A stretch of DNA of 64,000 nt from Aliivibrio fischeri (GTDB taxonomy: Bacteria > Pseudomonadota > Gammaproteobacteria > Enterobacterales > Vibrionaceae): assembly GCA_038993745.2 (NCBI GenBank), contig CP160629.1:1550001-1614000 (forward strand). Reading direction: 5' to 3'. The notes under the pieces were generated by a model, which was not told the origin of the DNA, did no database searches, and saw only the letters and a list, made by a program, of their open reading frames with translations. Positions 1-9,263 of the stretch are shown here, piece by piece. The first letter of the stretch is position 1. The number at the start of each line of letters is the position of its first letter. The position numbers were made by a program, and so were the translations under genes.

Positions 1-96
1 AAAATTTTTGAATGTTTGCTCTGTTAAATCTTCAAGTAAACGGCCAATACGTTTTTCTTCATTTAAAGTAATAATAACAATGCTTAATGGGTTCAT
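1..96 (-). CDS. Family 2 glycosyltransferase, N-terminal 32 residues (partial)
   Basis: The reading frame starts at 96 on the minus strand and runs off the left edge. The visible start, MNPLSIVIITLNEEKRIGRL, is the typical first beta strand and nucleotide-binding region of GT-A fold family 2 glycosyltransferases, which transfer sugars from nucleotide-sugar donors in the cytoplasm. A strong ribosome binding site (cttggaggta) sits just upstream of the ATG. The acceptor cannot be inferred from this fragment; a lipopolysaccharide-core WaaE-like enzyme is one possibility. Confidence 0.75.
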   Translation of the reverse strand, partial: MNPLSIVIITLNEEKRIGRLLEDLTEQTFKNF

Positions 97-326
97 AGTG
101 TACCTCCAAGTAAAATGAATTAAGCTACTTGAGGCCATAATAACGAATACTATCTTAACCAATGGTGAGAGGTTTATTCATCTTTGATTCATCCATCGCA
201 GTCAAACTTACTATTTACATATAAATCATCGTTTGTTTTTTATTCAATCTAACATTTCATTTTTAGCTGTAGCACATCATTCTCACCTCATATATTGTTA
301 AATTTGTGTTTAAGAAGGAGAAAGAA

Positions 327-500
327 ATGAAAGTGATAATTCAATACACTCAAACAGGTATGTATAAAGACCATGCATGGGAAGCATCTACAATTAGGAT
401 TCAAGGGCAGTATCATGCAGTTACGCCATCCTATGCCGCTCAACTTATCGAGCAAAATAAAGCACAGTTACATACGATAATAGCAATAATATTGTGTTAG
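327..500 (+). CDS. Small hypothetical protein, possibly frameshifted at its C-terminus
   Basis: Not recognised. The ATG at 327 is preceded by a strong aaggag ribosome binding site at 314-319, so it is preferred to the in-frame GTG at 306. The product is 57 residues with no signal peptide or membrane segment. The last residues (HTIIAIILC) look unlike the hydrophilic body. Adding one base near 475 would give an ending HTDNSNNIVLVD that stops at 508 and looks more natural. The same kind of one-base loss affects several other genes here, so the end is uncertain. Confidence 0.5.
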   Translation: MKVIIQYTQTGMYKDHAWEASTIRIQGQYHAVTPSYAAQLIEQNKAQLHTIIAIILC

Positions 501-571
501 TTGATTGATTTTAAAGATTGAAAATTCGATTGGAATTTGATGATTTATCAATAAGATAAAAAGAGAAAGGA

Positions 572-602
572 AAGCCACACGTCTCAAAATGTGGCTTAAT
601 TT
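572..602. terminator. Hairpin between convergent genes, possible terminator
   Basis: Inverted repeat AAGCCACA / TGTGGCTT (572-579 and 590-597) with a 10-base loop, followed by a short AT-rich stretch. It lies between the small plus-strand ORF and the end of the histidine kinase gene. The T tract is weak. Apart from this hairpin, 501-753 shows no gene. Confidence 0.45.
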
Positions 603-753
603 GGAACTGTTCGGGGTCATAACCGGACGTGTTAACTATCTAATATCACTGACTTAATTTCAACAGTTTTTGTGAACACAATGGTCAGAAAAAGTACAAA
701 TTTTGAAGTTGTTCCGTATTTTGTGAGTCGTGTAACACTAATTAGCTTGCTAC

Positions 754-2796
754 TCAACCTACCAAATTATGATATTGCTGTTCTTCTGTCTTTGTTGGCA
801 AATAGATCGTAAAGACGGTTCCCTTTCCAAGTTGTGATCTCACTTTAATTTCACCACCAGTTTGACTTAATAAACTTTGAGAAACAGATAAACCAAGCCC
901 TGTTCCATCACGCTTTGTTGTATAGAACGGGTCAAAAATTCGATTTAGTTGTTCTCCAGCAATACCACATCCGAAATCTTCTACTTCTATAATCGCACCA
1001 AACTCAACTCCTTCATGACACCAAGTTCGACTACGAATGATAAGTTTACCTTTACTGTTCATTGCATGAATGCCATTCATTTGCAGATTGACTAATACTT
1101 GCAATAAATGATGGCGATTCACTTCCACTCTTGGTGGCTGCTCAAAATCAAACTCAACCTCAATATCTCGTTTGTGAGCCCCTGTACGAACTAAGGTAAC
1201 GCTTTCTTCAATGATTGGATTAATGTATTGCCATGTCACCTCATCTTGAATCCCACCTTGTCGACTGTACTGCAATAAACTACGAGTGATATTACGGATT
1301 CGGTCTATTTGCTCCATAATGGTTTCTAGCTCTTCAGCTATTACGTGGGCCTCTTCACCTAATTCATATTTAATTAATTCTGCATTACCTAGAATAACAG
1401 CTGTAGGATTATTAATTTCATGAGCAATACCGGCAGTCAACTCACCAAGTGATGCCAATTTTTCACTCATTACCAGCTTATCTTGAGCTTGTTTTAGCAA
1501 TTTTATGTATTGCTCTAATTCCACTGTCTTTTCATGCAAACTTGCCGTTCTTGACTTAACTTTTGACTCTAACTCTTTAGATGCCCTTTGGATCTCTAAA
1601 TTTCGTAACTGAAGTTGATCAAGCATATTGTCAAACTGCTGCGCTAAGCTGGCCAGTTCATGACTATTATCCAACCCTAAATCCCCAATTCGAACATCTT
1701 TACCTAATTGGACAGACTTCACTACAAAGTGAATTTTTTCGATCGGTTGAAATAGATCTCGAGCTCCTCGATGCACAAAAAATGTCGACAATAATAACGT
1801 AATAAGAATGGTGATCCCTGCTTCAAGCAAGTTTTGTAAATACTGTTTTAATAACGGCCACTCTAAATAGCCGGTATAAAGCATTCCAATCACATCTCCA
1901 TTCATATCTTTAATCGGTTGATATGCTGAAATGTACCAATCATTGTAAACATAAGCTCTATTTACCCATCGCTCTCCAGCACCAATAACTTGTGCTTTCA
2001 CTTCTGGAGATACTTTGGTTCCAATAGCACGGCCTTGGTTTAACTCTTTATTTGCAAAATCAGTATGCAGTGGAACGTTGGTACTAATACGAAGTCCATC
2101 TAAAAATAACGTTACTGTCCCTATATTATTGGACGGTAAATCACCTGATGGATAGATCAAATCACGGATTCTATCGACAAGTAATGTGCTGTTATTTAAT
2201 ATAATTCCGCTATCAACAATCCAAGTTAATTTCCCTTTATTATCAAAAATTGGTATTAACGTTCGGCTAATCAAACCACGCTTTTCTATACTTCTATCTT
2301 CTTTGTTAGTCACCCAAACCTGTTGTTTCAGTTTAGGATTAATATCCGCTAACTCTTTTTCAGACATGACTTGAAAGAAGGTTCGTGACATACCAATCTT
2401 CATATCATTGACTAAAGAAGAAGGCAGCTCATTCATATAAGAAACTGGATGTAACGCAATAAAATCAGAGTTGTATTTACCCGCTTGTTGCGAAACCCAC
2501 GACTCAAAATCAGGCGCTTTATTTTCAAACTTTTTTTGAAAATAATACGATTCTACAAAGCCTCTCAATTCCGCGCTTTGCTCTCGCTGTAAAAAATCAA
2601 TACTGTTATTGGCAACAGATAATTTACTGCCAACATCATTCAGTGCATTTTGCCAAGTATAATGTGTAGACCAAAATGCTGTAATGATCACTAGAGCTAA
2701 TAGGGTTAAGAATAATGGAACCGAGTTCAACCAAAGTAAGCGGTAACGCACCATGGTTTTAATGCGTTTTTTCCAAACCGTCGGAGATAGCGTCAT
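754..2796 (-). CDS. Membrane sensor histidine kinase with periplasmic Cache-like domain
   Basis: Sensor of the two-component system whose regulator is encoded just upstream. One membrane segment lies near residues 20-42 and a second near 330-350. They bracket a periplasmic region of about 280 residues with Cache-like character. A HAMP-like linker and coiled coil follow, then the HisKA box (GELTAGIAHEINNP, phospho-acceptor His) and an ATPase domain with an N box (NGIHAM), G1 (DFGCGI) and G2 (GTGLGLSVSQ). The ATG at 2796 overlaps the TGA of the regulator gene as ATGA, so it is preferred to the GTG at 2814; the product is 680 residues. The ligand is unknown. Divergence from the tungstate operon suggests an oxyanion or molybdoenzyme-linked cue, which is inference. 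Confidence 0.85.
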   Translation of the reverse strand: MTLSPTVWKKRIKTMVRYRLLWLNSVPLFLTLLALVIITAFWSTHYTWQNALNDVGSKLSVANNSIDFLQREQSAELRGFVESYYFQKKFENKAPDFESWVSQQAGKYNSDFIALHPVSYMNELPSSLVNDMKIGMSRTFFQVMSEKELADINPKLKQQVWVTNKEDRSIEKRGLISRTLIPIFDNKGKLTWIVDSGIILNNSTLLVDRIRDLIYPSGDLPSNNIGTVTLFLDGLRISTNVPLHTDFANKELNQGRAIGTKVSPEVKAQVIGAGERWVNRAYVYNDWYISAYQPIKDMNGDVIGMLYTGYLEWPLLKQYLQNLLEAGITILITLLLSTFFVHRGARDLFQPIEKIHFVVKSVQLGKDVRIGDLGLDNSHELASLAQQFDNMLDQLQLRNLEIQRASKELESKVKSRTASLHEKTVELEQYIKLLKQAQDKLVMSEKLASLGELTAGIAHEINNPTAVILGNAELIKYELGEEAHVIAEELETIMEQIDRIRNITRSLLQYSRQGGIQDEVTWQYINPIIEESVTLVRTGAHKRDIEVEFDFEQPPRVEVNRHHLLQVLVNLQMNGIHAMNSKGKLIIRSRTWCHEGVEFGAIIEVEDFGCGIAGEQLNRIFDPFYTTKRDGTGLGLSVSQSLLSQTGGEIKVRSQLGKGTVFTIYLPTKTEEQQYHNLVG

Positions 2797-4220
2797 GCGT
2801 TTTCTTCGCTCCACTCTTTAAACTTACGCTCTAAAGTTTTACGAGCAACCCCCAACTGCCTTGCAGCTGCAGATTTATTACCATCATGAAGATCCACGAC
2901 AGTGATGATGTGTGATTTTTCCACTTCTTTTAATGTCCATTTTTCTGGGTAAGTATCTAAGATAGGCATACAAGTACACTCGCCTTCTTTATTCCTTGAT
3001 GCGTCATCATTTTTATTCTGTTCTTCGTCTTGATGAATTGGCTCATCACCTTGTAATTCAGCCCAATGTTCAACAGGTGGCTTGCCTAATAAAATACAAC
3101 GTTCAATCATATTTTTAAGCTCACGGATATTACCCGGCCAATCGTAATTTGCCATTGCGACGATATCTTCATGAGCCCAATGCACAGGTTTTACTCCCAT
3201 TTCACTCGCAATCATTTGCGAAAAATGCTCAGTTAAACATGCAAGATCCGCTTTTCGCTCTCGTAATGCTGGTAGAGAAACCGTCAAAACATTTAAACGA
3301 TAAAATAAATCTTTTCTGAAATTTCCTTTTTCCACTTCTTCTAATAAATTACGGTTAGTAGCAGCAACAATACGAACATCAACAGGAATTTCTTTTTCAG
3401 AGCCTACAGGTCTAATGGCTTTTTGCTCTAACGCTCGCAGCAACGATGATTGCATTCCAATTGGCATTTCACCTATTTCATCTAAAAACAGTGTCCCACC
3501 ATTCGCTACTCTGAATAAACCCTCACGCCCTTTCTTAGCACCAGTAAACGCACCAGAAGTATGCCCAAACAATTCACTTTCAAGTAAGTCAGGAGCAATA
3601 GCCCCGCAGTTTAATGGTACAAACGGCCCTTTGCGTTCACTTAATTGGTGCAAACCACGAGCAACTAACTCTTTACCTGTTCCTGATTCACCTTCAATTA
3701 ATACAGCTGCATTAGATGGAGCAAGTTGAGCTACCATTTTCTTTAACTGTAACGTTTTCTCTGCATTACCGATGATCTCAATCGGATTCTTCTTCTCAAC
3801 TTCTCTTTTTAAAGCAAAGTTGGTTCGCTCAACTAAACGACGATCCATGCATCGTTTAACTGCTTGTAGCATGTTTTCAAGATTAAACGGCTTTAAAATA
3901 AAATCAGATGCGCCAAGTCGAAGCGCTTGAATCGCCGTATCTAACTCCGCATAACCTGTCATGAAAATCACATCGTAATTACGCGCATCACATGCAACGC
4001 TTTCTTGCCACTCTAAACCTGTTTGACCTGGTAAGTTAATATCAAGAATGATTAAATCAAGATGGTGAGATTGTCGAATTTCTTCTGCTTCTTCAATCGT
4101 ACCTGCGGTATGCACTTGTCCAAATTGTTTACTTAATGCTTTTTTTAGTATGGTTTGCATACCAATTTCATCATCAACAACAAGAACTGAAAACGCATTC
4201 CAATCTGATTTTACAACCAT
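2793..4220 (-). CDS. NtrC-family sigma54-dependent response regulator
   Basis: 475 residues in three domains. The receiver (about 10-125) has acidic VDDE, phospho-acceptor Asp in LILDINLPG and the conserved Lys in ILKPF. The AAA+ sigma54-interaction domain (about 145-375) has Walker A GESGTGKE, the diagnostic GAFTGA loop and Walker B GTLFLDEIGEMP. A C-terminal Fis-type helix-turn-helix contains GNKSAAARQLGVARKTLERK. Such proteins activate RNA polymerase carrying sigma54 from upstream enhancer sites when phosphorylated. The gene is first in a two-gene operon with the kinase and divergent from tupA, whose upstream region contains a sigma54 promoter. It is therefore the likely activator of the tungstate/molybdenum-cofactor operon. 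Confidence 0.9.
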   Translation of the reverse strand: MVVKSDWNAFSVLVVDDEIGMQTILKKALSKQFGQVHTAGTIEEAEEIRQSHHLDLIILDINLPGQTGLEWQESVACDARNYDVIFMTGYAELDTAIQALRLGASDFILKPFNLENMLQAVKRCMDRRLVERTNFALKREVEKKNPIEIIGNAEKTLQLKKMVAQLAPSNAAVLIEGESGTGKELVARGLHQLSERKGPFVPLNCGAIAPDLLESELFGHTSGAFTGAKKGREGLFRVANGGTLFLDEIGEMPIGMQSSLLRALEQKAIRPVGSEKEIPVDVRIVAATNRNLLEEVEKGNFRKDLFYRLNVLTVSLPALRERKADLACLTEHFSQMIASEMGVKPVHWAHEDIVAMANYDWPGNIRELKNMIERCILLGKPPVEHWAELQGDEPIHQDEEQNKNDDASRNKEGECTCMPILDTYPEKWTLKEVEKSHIITVVDLHDGNKSAAARQLGVARKTLERKFKEWSEENA

Positions 4221-4252
4221 ATTTATTCCTAATAAGATCTAAAGAGTTATGT

Positions 4253-4323
4253 GGGTCAAAATGTCCTAATTATTCTAACCTGTTATTCGCAAAATGTATC
4301 CTTTCTATTGCGACATTTTGTCC
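4253..4323. promoter_or_regulatory. Three repeated CAAAATGT sites, candidate enhancer for the response regulator
   Basis: Three related sites lie in the regulator-tupA gap. GGGTCAAAATGTCC is at 4253-4266 and CGCAAAATGTATCC at 4288-4301. The third, at 4310-4323 in opposite orientation, contains the perfect dyad GACA-TTT-TGTC. All share CAAAATGT, and two fit GNCA-N3-TGTC. They lie about 90-160 bases upstream of the sigma54 promoter, the usual distance for NtrC-type enhancers. Binding by the neighbouring regulator is inferred, not shown. Confidence 0.6.
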
Positions 4324-4413
4324 TAATCACATTTTTTATAAGGTTTTTATGTAAGAATCCAATTCAACCACTTAAATATCATTACGTTAAGTGTGTGTTT
4401 AAAGGCATTATAC

Positions 4414-4430
4414 TTGGCATAGTGATTGCT
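4414..4430 (+). promoter_or_regulatory. Sigma54 (-24/-12) promoter of the tup-mob-moe operon
   Basis: TTGGCATAGTGATTGCT has the GG and GC doublets separated by exactly 10 bases, as in the sigma54 consensus TGGCAC-N5-TTGC. It lies about 70 bases upstream of the tupA ATG, on the correct strand, with an NtrC-type activator encoded divergently next door. Confidence 0.75.
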
Positions 4431-4501
4431 TTAGTGGGTACGAGTCTATTCACTTCAGAGCATTATGCTTTGCAAGTTAAACTTCATTACATGGATATAA
4501 C

Positions 4502-5323
4502 ATGAACAATAAAATTAAGACATTTTCTGCAGTTGCTGCACTGGCTTTAGGTTCTTTCTCTGCGACTGACGTATACGCTAATGACGCAAACGTTGTACGT
4601 TTAGCAACGACAACAAGTACTTACCACTCAGGCTTATTAGATTACCTTCTTCCAGAATTCCAAAAAGATTCAGGCTACGAAGTTCAAGTTCTTGCTGCTG
4701 GTACTGGTAAAGCATTGAAAATGGGCGAAAATGGCGATGTTGATTTAGTAATGACTCACGCACCAAAAGCTGAAGCAAACTTTGTTGAAAAAGGCTACGG
4801 TGTTGAGCCAAAATCACTGATGTACAATGACTTTGTGCTAGTAGGTCCTAAAGCTGACCCTGCTCATATTCACGGTATGAAAGACGTTACTGCAGCATTC
4901 AAAAAAATGGCTGAATCTGACGTAACTTTCGTATCACGTGGCGATGATTCTGGTACAAACAAAAAAGAATTGAATCTTTGGGCTCAAACTAAAATTGAAC
5001 CAAACTTCGGTGGTTATAAAGCAGTTGGTCAAGGTATGGGTCCAACACTAAACATGACTTCTGAACTACAAGCTTATACCTTAACAGACCGTGGTACTTG
5101 GTTAGCTTACCAGAACAAACTTGATCTTGAGATCATGGTTGAAGGTGATAAACGTCTATTCAACCCTTACCAAGTAATTCTAATTAACCCTGAGCGTTAC
5201 AAAAACCTAAACACAAAAGGTGCGCAAGCATTCAGTGATTGGTTAGTAAGCGATAAAGGTCAGGCAATGATTAATAGCTTCAAACTGAATGGTAAACAAC
5301 TGTTCACAGCGGACGCTAAATAA
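4502..5323 (+). CDS. tupA: Tungstate ABC transporter, periplasmic substrate-binding protein
   Basis: 273 residues with a Sec signal peptide (about 1-26, ending DVYA) and the TupA-type oxyanion-binding signature. TTTS sits just after the signal peptide, an AAGTGKAL loop near residue 65, and SRGDDSGT near residue 145. TupA proteins bind tungstate tightly and sometimes molybdate, and deliver it to TupB/TupC. The gene starts the operon tupABC-mobA-mobB/moeA, so imported metal feeds directly into molybdopterin cofactor synthesis. The leader is long (about 70 bases from the sigma54 promoter) and the ribosome binding site is weak (ggat). Molybdate as an alternative substrate cannot be excluded from sequence alone. 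Confidence 0.9.
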   Translation: MNNKIKTFSAVAALALGSFSATDVYANDANVVRLATTTSTYHSGLLDYLLPEFQKDSGYEVQVLAAGTGKALKMGENGDVDLVMTHAPKAEANFVEKGYGVEPKSLMYNDFVLVGPKADPAHIHGMKDVTAAFKKMAESDVTFVSRGDDSGTNKKELNLWAQTKIEPNFGGYKAVGQGMGPTLNMTSELQAYTLTDRGTWLAYQNKLDLEIMVEGDKRLFNPYQVILINPERYKNLNTKGAQAFSDWLVSDKGQAMINSFKLNGKQLFTADAK

Positions 5324-5326
5324 TAC

Positions 5327-6025
5327 ATGACTATTTTAGCCACCTCTCAAGAGGCAATTCAATTACTGTTTAGTGGTGATACTGCATTATGGAGCATCGT
5401 AGGTGTTTCATTTTCTGTATCCCTATTTGCAATGGCAGTTGTATTATTACCTGCTCTTTTGTTGGCATTTGCGCTTGCTTATGGATCTTTTCCTGGGCGG
5501 TGGCTATTACTTTCTATTATGAATACATTGCAATCCGTGCCCACCGTTGTTATTGGGTTGCTACTGTATATGATGCTTTCTCGTGCTGGCCCATTAGGTG
5601 ACTGGCAACTACTCTTTACCCAAGAAGCAATGGTTATTGGACAGATATTTATCTGTTTTCCAATTATGGTCGCTATGATGCATGGTGCATTTCAGCACAG
5701 TGACCGTCGTGTTTGGGAAACCTCATTCACGCTTGGTGCTTCACTTCCACGCGCATTTGGCAGCTTAATTTGGGAGACTCGCTTCCCTATTTTAGCCGCT
5801 GTAATCGCTGGATTTTCTCGTATAATTACTGAAGTAGGTTGTTCAATGATGGTTGGTGGTAACATCTTCAACTCTACTCGAAATATTCCAACTGCGATTG
5901 CAATGGAAAGCCAAAAAGGCGCATTTGCACAGGGTGTTGCTCTTGGTATGGTGTTATTAGTTTTAGCACTCGTTTTAAACTTTTTACTCTCTATCACTCG
6001 TGGTAAAGGGTATTTACGTACTTAG
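5327..6025 (+). CDS. tupB: Tungstate ABC transporter permease
   Basis: 232 residues, strongly hydrophobic, with about five or six transmembrane segments. It carries the binding-protein-dependent permease signature (ETSFTLGASLPRAFGSLIWE, the EAA loop that contacts the ATPase). The start lies three bases after the tupA stop codon. It forms the inner-membrane channel for the oxyanion delivered by TupA. The ABC ATPase gene follows immediately. Confidence 0.88.
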   Translation: MTILATSQEAIQLLFSGDTALWSIVGVSFSVSLFAMAVVLLPALLLAFALAYGSFPGRWLLLSIMNTLQSVPTVVIGLLLYMMLSRAGPLGDWQLLFTQEAMVIGQIFICFPIMVAMMHGAFQHSDRRVWETSFTLGASLPRAFGSLIWETRFPILAAVIAGFSRIITEVGCSMMVGGNIFNSTRNIPTAIAMESQKGAFAQGVALGMVLLVLALVLNFLLSITRGKGYLRT

Positions 6026-6038
6026 TAGGCATATAACG

Positions 6039-6746
6039 ATGACAATTAGAATAACTGCCGATAATCTATCTATGCGATTTAACGATCGTGTGCTTTTTCA
6101 TATCCCTCATTTATCTCTTGGGCCAAAAGAATCTGTTTATTTACGTGGCGCAAATGGCGTAGGTAAAACCACTCTACTCAAAATCTTATCGGGTCTGCAA
6201 ACCGCGACAACGGGTAAGATCAACCTTGATCAACCTCACTGGTCTGTTCGTTTACTAGGCCGTTCAGGTAACAACCAAATCGTTTATTTGCATCAGAATC
6301 CATTTCTTTTTGATGGTACGGTTTATGACAATGTCATTTACGGTGTTAAATACACAGCAATGAGCAAGCAAAACAAACGTAATATGGTGATCAACGCCTT
6401 ACGTATGGTTGGACTTGAGACATTAGCTGACGAACATATTTCTGTTTTATCTGGTGGTGAAAAACAACGTGTCGCTATGGCTCGAGCTTGGGTATTAAAA
6501 CCGTCTATTTTACTAATGGACGAACCAAGTGCCAGTGTTGACCAAGAGTCCATCGATTTATTAGTAATTATGGCTAAAGATCTACTTGATCGTGGCTCTA
6601 GTATTGTCGTTACCAGCCACCAAACCAATGCCTTAACTGAAATTTGTCATCGTCAATGGACCATTTCAGATGCAAAGCTGATAGAATCAACCCCATTAAA
6701 AGTGATTGTTAGCAAGGATAAGTATGCTCCAGCCAAAGCAAACTAG
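6039..6746 (+). CDS. tupC: Tungstate ABC transporter ATP-binding protein
   Basis: ABC ATPase with Walker [11 protein letters not shown]-loop LHQNPFLF, signature LSGGEKQR, Walker [10 protein letters not shown] and an H-loop in VVTSHQ. An in-frame GTG at 6000 lies inside the end of tupB. The ATG at 6039 ([14 protein letters not shown]) gives a normal family N-terminus and 235 residues, so it is used here. It energises oxyanion import through TupB. The 3' end overlaps mobA by 23 bases, indicating translational coupling of uptake and cofactor genes. Confidence 0.88.
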   Translation: MTIRITADNLSMRFNDRVLFHIPHLSLGPKESVYLRGANGVGKTTLLKILSGLQTATTGKINLDQPHWSVRLLGRSGNNQIVYLHQNPFLFDGTVYDNVIYGVKYTAMSKQNKRNMVINALRMVGLETLADEHISVLSGGEKQRVAMARAWVLKPSILLMDEPSASVDQESIDLLVIMAKDLLDRGSSIVVTSHQTNALTEICHRQWTISDAKLIESTPLKVIVSKDKYAPAKAN

Positions 6747-7308
6747 TTGGGTAATTTTAGCGGGTGGGCAAGCTCGTCGTATGGGTGGAAAAGATAAAGG
6801 GTTTGTTTTATTTCAAGATAAACCACTCATCGAGCACGCTCTAGACACATTGACATCTCAAACTGATCAAATTGCCATTAATGCTAATCGCAGTATTGAA
6901 GAATACTCACGTTACGCCGTCACCTTTCCTGACCAATTTAGTGAATACCCAGGGCCTTTAGCAGGTATGCATTCTGGTCTTGTAAATATGAATTCTGACT
7001 GGGTTGGGTTTATTCCATGTGATTCCCCTAACCTACCAAACAATTTAGTTTCTTTGCTTTGTAATGCCGTCAAAGAAGATACTGATATTGTGGTGGCTCA
7101 CGATGGTGAGTACATGCAACCTGTTGTCACTTTAATGCACAAACGTATTATTCCAAAAATTGATGCCTTTTTAACGCGTGGAGACAGAAAAATCATCCTA
7201 TTATACAAAGAGTGTAATACTGTATTTGCTGATTTTTCTGACTATCCTAACGCGTTTATCAATTTGAATAGTCCTCAAGAACTTGAACAATTTGGAACTT
7301 TATTATGA
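6724..7308 (+). CDS. mobA: Molybdenum cofactor guanylyltransferase
   Basis: 194 residues starting at an ATG preceded by aaggataagt, inside the end of tupC. The N-terminal signature [17 protein letters not shown] is the nucleotidyltransferase motif of MobA, which joins GMP from GTP to Mo-molybdopterin to give the bis-MGD precursor used by DMSO-reductase-family enzymes. [10 protein letters not shown], the metal-binding region, follows near residue 100. Its stop overlaps the next start as ATGA. Placement behind a tungstate transporter suggests it supplies cofactor to enzymes such as formate dehydrogenases (inference). Confidence 0.92.
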   Translation: MLQPKQTSWVILAGGQARRMGGKDKGFVLFQDKPLIEHALDTLTSQTDQIAINANRSIEEYSRYAVTFPDQFSEYPGPLAGMHSGLVNMNSDWVGFIPCDSPNLPNNLVSLLCNAVKEDTDIVVAHDGEYMQPVVTLMHKRIIPKIDAFLTRGDRKIILLYKECNTVFADFSDYPNAFINLNSPQELEQFGTLL

Positions 7309-9086
7309 GCTTAACGTCTGCGTCTATCCCTTTATTGGGTTTTGCTGCTTATAGCGGCACAGGTAAAACAACATTACTTGAAAAACTGCTGCCTAAACTG
7401 ACTGATATGGGACTAAAAGTCGCAGTCATTAAACACGCTCATCATAATTTTGATATCGACCAAGAAGGTAAAGACAGTTACCGCTTACGTAAAGCGGGCG
7501 CTAGCCAAATGTTGATCAGTTCACGCTTTCGCAATGCCTTGATCACTGAAACACCCGATGAAGAAACAACGTGTCAGCAGTTAATCAATAAACTCGATCA
7601 AACTGAATTAGACTTAATTCTTATTGAAGGGTTTAAACAACTGCCATACACCAAGATTGAATTGCATCGTGATGAAATCGGCAAGCCTTGGATTTTCCCA
7701 GAAGATGAGAACATCATTGCGATTGCCTCTGATTCAAAAGCCGAATCTGAACTGCCTCAAATGGACATCAATGATACCGATTCAATCACTTCGTTCATTG
7801 TTGACTACGTCAAACAACATCAGCATAAACAGCAAAGTGACCTATCCGCTAACTGTGATGAGTTATCTCCTGCGTTTTTATCTGTTAGCCAAGGCAGAGC
7901 AAAGATTTTAGAGGCGATTACTCCACTAAATTCACAAAGTAATGTTTCTTTAGTTGAGTCGATTAATGCATTAGCCGCTCAAGATATTTTATCACCGATT
8001 AATGTTCCCCAACATAACAATTCAGCAATGGATGGCTATGTGATTTGTGGTGATGATTTAGAGCGTGAAAGCTATACGATCGTTGCCGAAATCATGGCAG
8101 GTCACAGCTATGATCGCCCTCTTCAACATGGTGAAGCAGCAAAAATCATGACGGGTGCGCCAGTACCTGAAAATGGTCATGCCGTGATCATGCGAGAACA
8201 AGCGACTCAAGAAGATGATCAAGTACGCTTCGATGCGGGTAAATCAGGCATTCGTAAAGGCCAAAACGTTCGTCTAGCCGGTGAAGATCTGGCTATCAAT
8301 CAGATCTGTGTGGCTAAAGGTTCACGTATTACCGCACCTGAAGTAGGTATGCTTGCGTCTTTAGGCATTGCTTCTGTTCCTGTTATCGCTAAAACAAAAG
8401 TGGCTATTTTCTCGACTGGCGATGAAGTTCAAGCACCGGGTGAAGCACAGAAAGCCAACTCTATTTACGACTCAAACCGTTTTACTTTAACGGCATTACT
8501 GCAAAAATTAGGCTGTGAAGTAATTGATTTCGGTATCATTGAAGACAGTGAAGCTGCTTTAGAGTCAACGCTTTCTCAAGCATCACAACAAGCAGATATG
8601 ATTTTATCTTCTGGTGGTGTATCGGTTGGTGATGCAGACTACATCAAAACGATTTTAGACAAACTGGGCAATATTAATTTCTGGCGTATCAATATGCGCC
8701 CGGGTCGCCCTCTTGCCTTTGGTCATATTGGCGATACTCCATTCTTCGGTTTACCAGGTAACCCTGTAGCAGTAATGGTGGCGTTCTTACAGTTTGTTGA
8801 GCCTGCACTTCGCAAACTTCAAGGCGAAGATAATTGGCAGCCTGAAACCTTTACTGCAATTGCAAAAGAGTTTATTCGTTCTCGCACTGGCCGAACTGAA
8901 TACAGCCGTGGTATTTACTCTATTAACCAAAATGGTCAAATGGAAGTCGTAACCACAGGTAAGCAAGGCTCAGGTATTTTACGTTCAATGAGTGAAGCCA
9001 ATTGCTTAATCGAAGTGCAACCAGAAGTAGAGTCGGTAGATATTGGTCAGAAAGTGACGATCATTCCGTTGAGTTCGAGAGTGTAA
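7305..9086 (+). CDS. moeA: MobB-MoeA fusion: MGD adaptor GTPase and molybdopterin molybdotransferase
   Basis: 593 residues combining two Moco proteins. Residues 1 to about 170 are MobB: P-loop [27 protein letters not shown], and LILIEGFKQ. Residues about 185-593 are Moe[38 protein letters not shown] and GLPGNPVAV. MoeA ligates the metal into adenylylated molybdopterin; MobB is a GTP-binding partner of MobA. The fusion puts the metal-insertion and nucleotide-attachment steps in one polypeptide. Separate proteins are usual in enterobacteria, and similar fusions are known to be annotated in other bacteria. It is last in the operon and followed by a terminator. Confidence 0.92.
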   Translation: MSLTSASIPLLGFAAYSGTGKTTLLEKLLPKLTDMGLKVAVIKHAHHNFDIDQEGKDSYRLRKAGASQMLISSRFRNALITETPDEETTCQQLINKLDQTELDLILIEGFKQLPYTKIELHRDEIGKPWIFPEDENIIAIASDSKAESELPQMDINDTDSITSFIVDYVKQHQHKQQSDLSANCDELSPAFLSVSQGRAKILEAITPLNSQSNVSLVESINALAAQDILSPINVPQHNNSAMDGYVICGDDLERESYTIVAEIMAGHSYDRPLQHGEAAKIMTGAPVPENGHAVIMREQATQEDDQVRFDAGKSGIRKGQNVRLAGEDLAINQICVAKGSRITAPEVGMLASLGIASVPVIAKTKVAIFSTGDEVQAPGEAQKANSIYDSNRFTLTALLQKLGCEVIDFGIIEDSEAALESTLSQASQQADMILSSGGVSVGDADYIKTILDKLGNINFWRINMRPGRPLAFGHIGDTPFFGLPGNPVAVMVAFLQFVEPALRKLQGEDNWQPETFTAIAKEFIRSRTGRTEYSRGIYSINQNGQMEVVTTGKQGSGILRSMSEANCLIEVQPEVESVDIGQKVTIIPLSSRV

Positions 9087-9131
9087 ACATTCAATATAAA
9101 GCTAGCTCATAACAAACAGCTTACCATTCTA

Positions 9132-9158
9132 TGCCCCTACTCTTTAGGGGCATTTTTT
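9132..9158 (+). terminator. Rho-independent terminator of the tup-mob-moe operon
   Basis: Stem TGCCCCT / AGGGGCA followed by TTTTTT, about 45 bases after the moeA stop. It marks the end of the operon and the left side of the restriction island. Confidence 0.85.
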
Positions 9159-9263
9159 ACCTACAAACGCTATAAAAAAACACCGCAATCACGTATTATA
9201 TCCCCATATTTCATTCGCTTAATTAGCAACAAATAAGCGTGACACATAACAGCTAGGTAACTC

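Noticed and set aside
2797..2814. GTG start for the histidine kinase at 2814
   Set aside because: The ATG at 2796 makes a standard ATGA overlap with the regulator; neither start has a strong ribosome binding site, so the overlap decided it.
3415..3729. Plus-strand open frame of 104 codons inside the response regulator gene
   Set aside because: It is antisense to the AAA+ domain with no ribosome binding site; the minus-strand gene explains the sequence.
4221..4501. Molybdenum-cofactor riboswitch upstream of tupA
   Set aside because: No conserved Moco-RNA-like stems were visible in the leader; the sigma54 promoter and repeats explain the region better.
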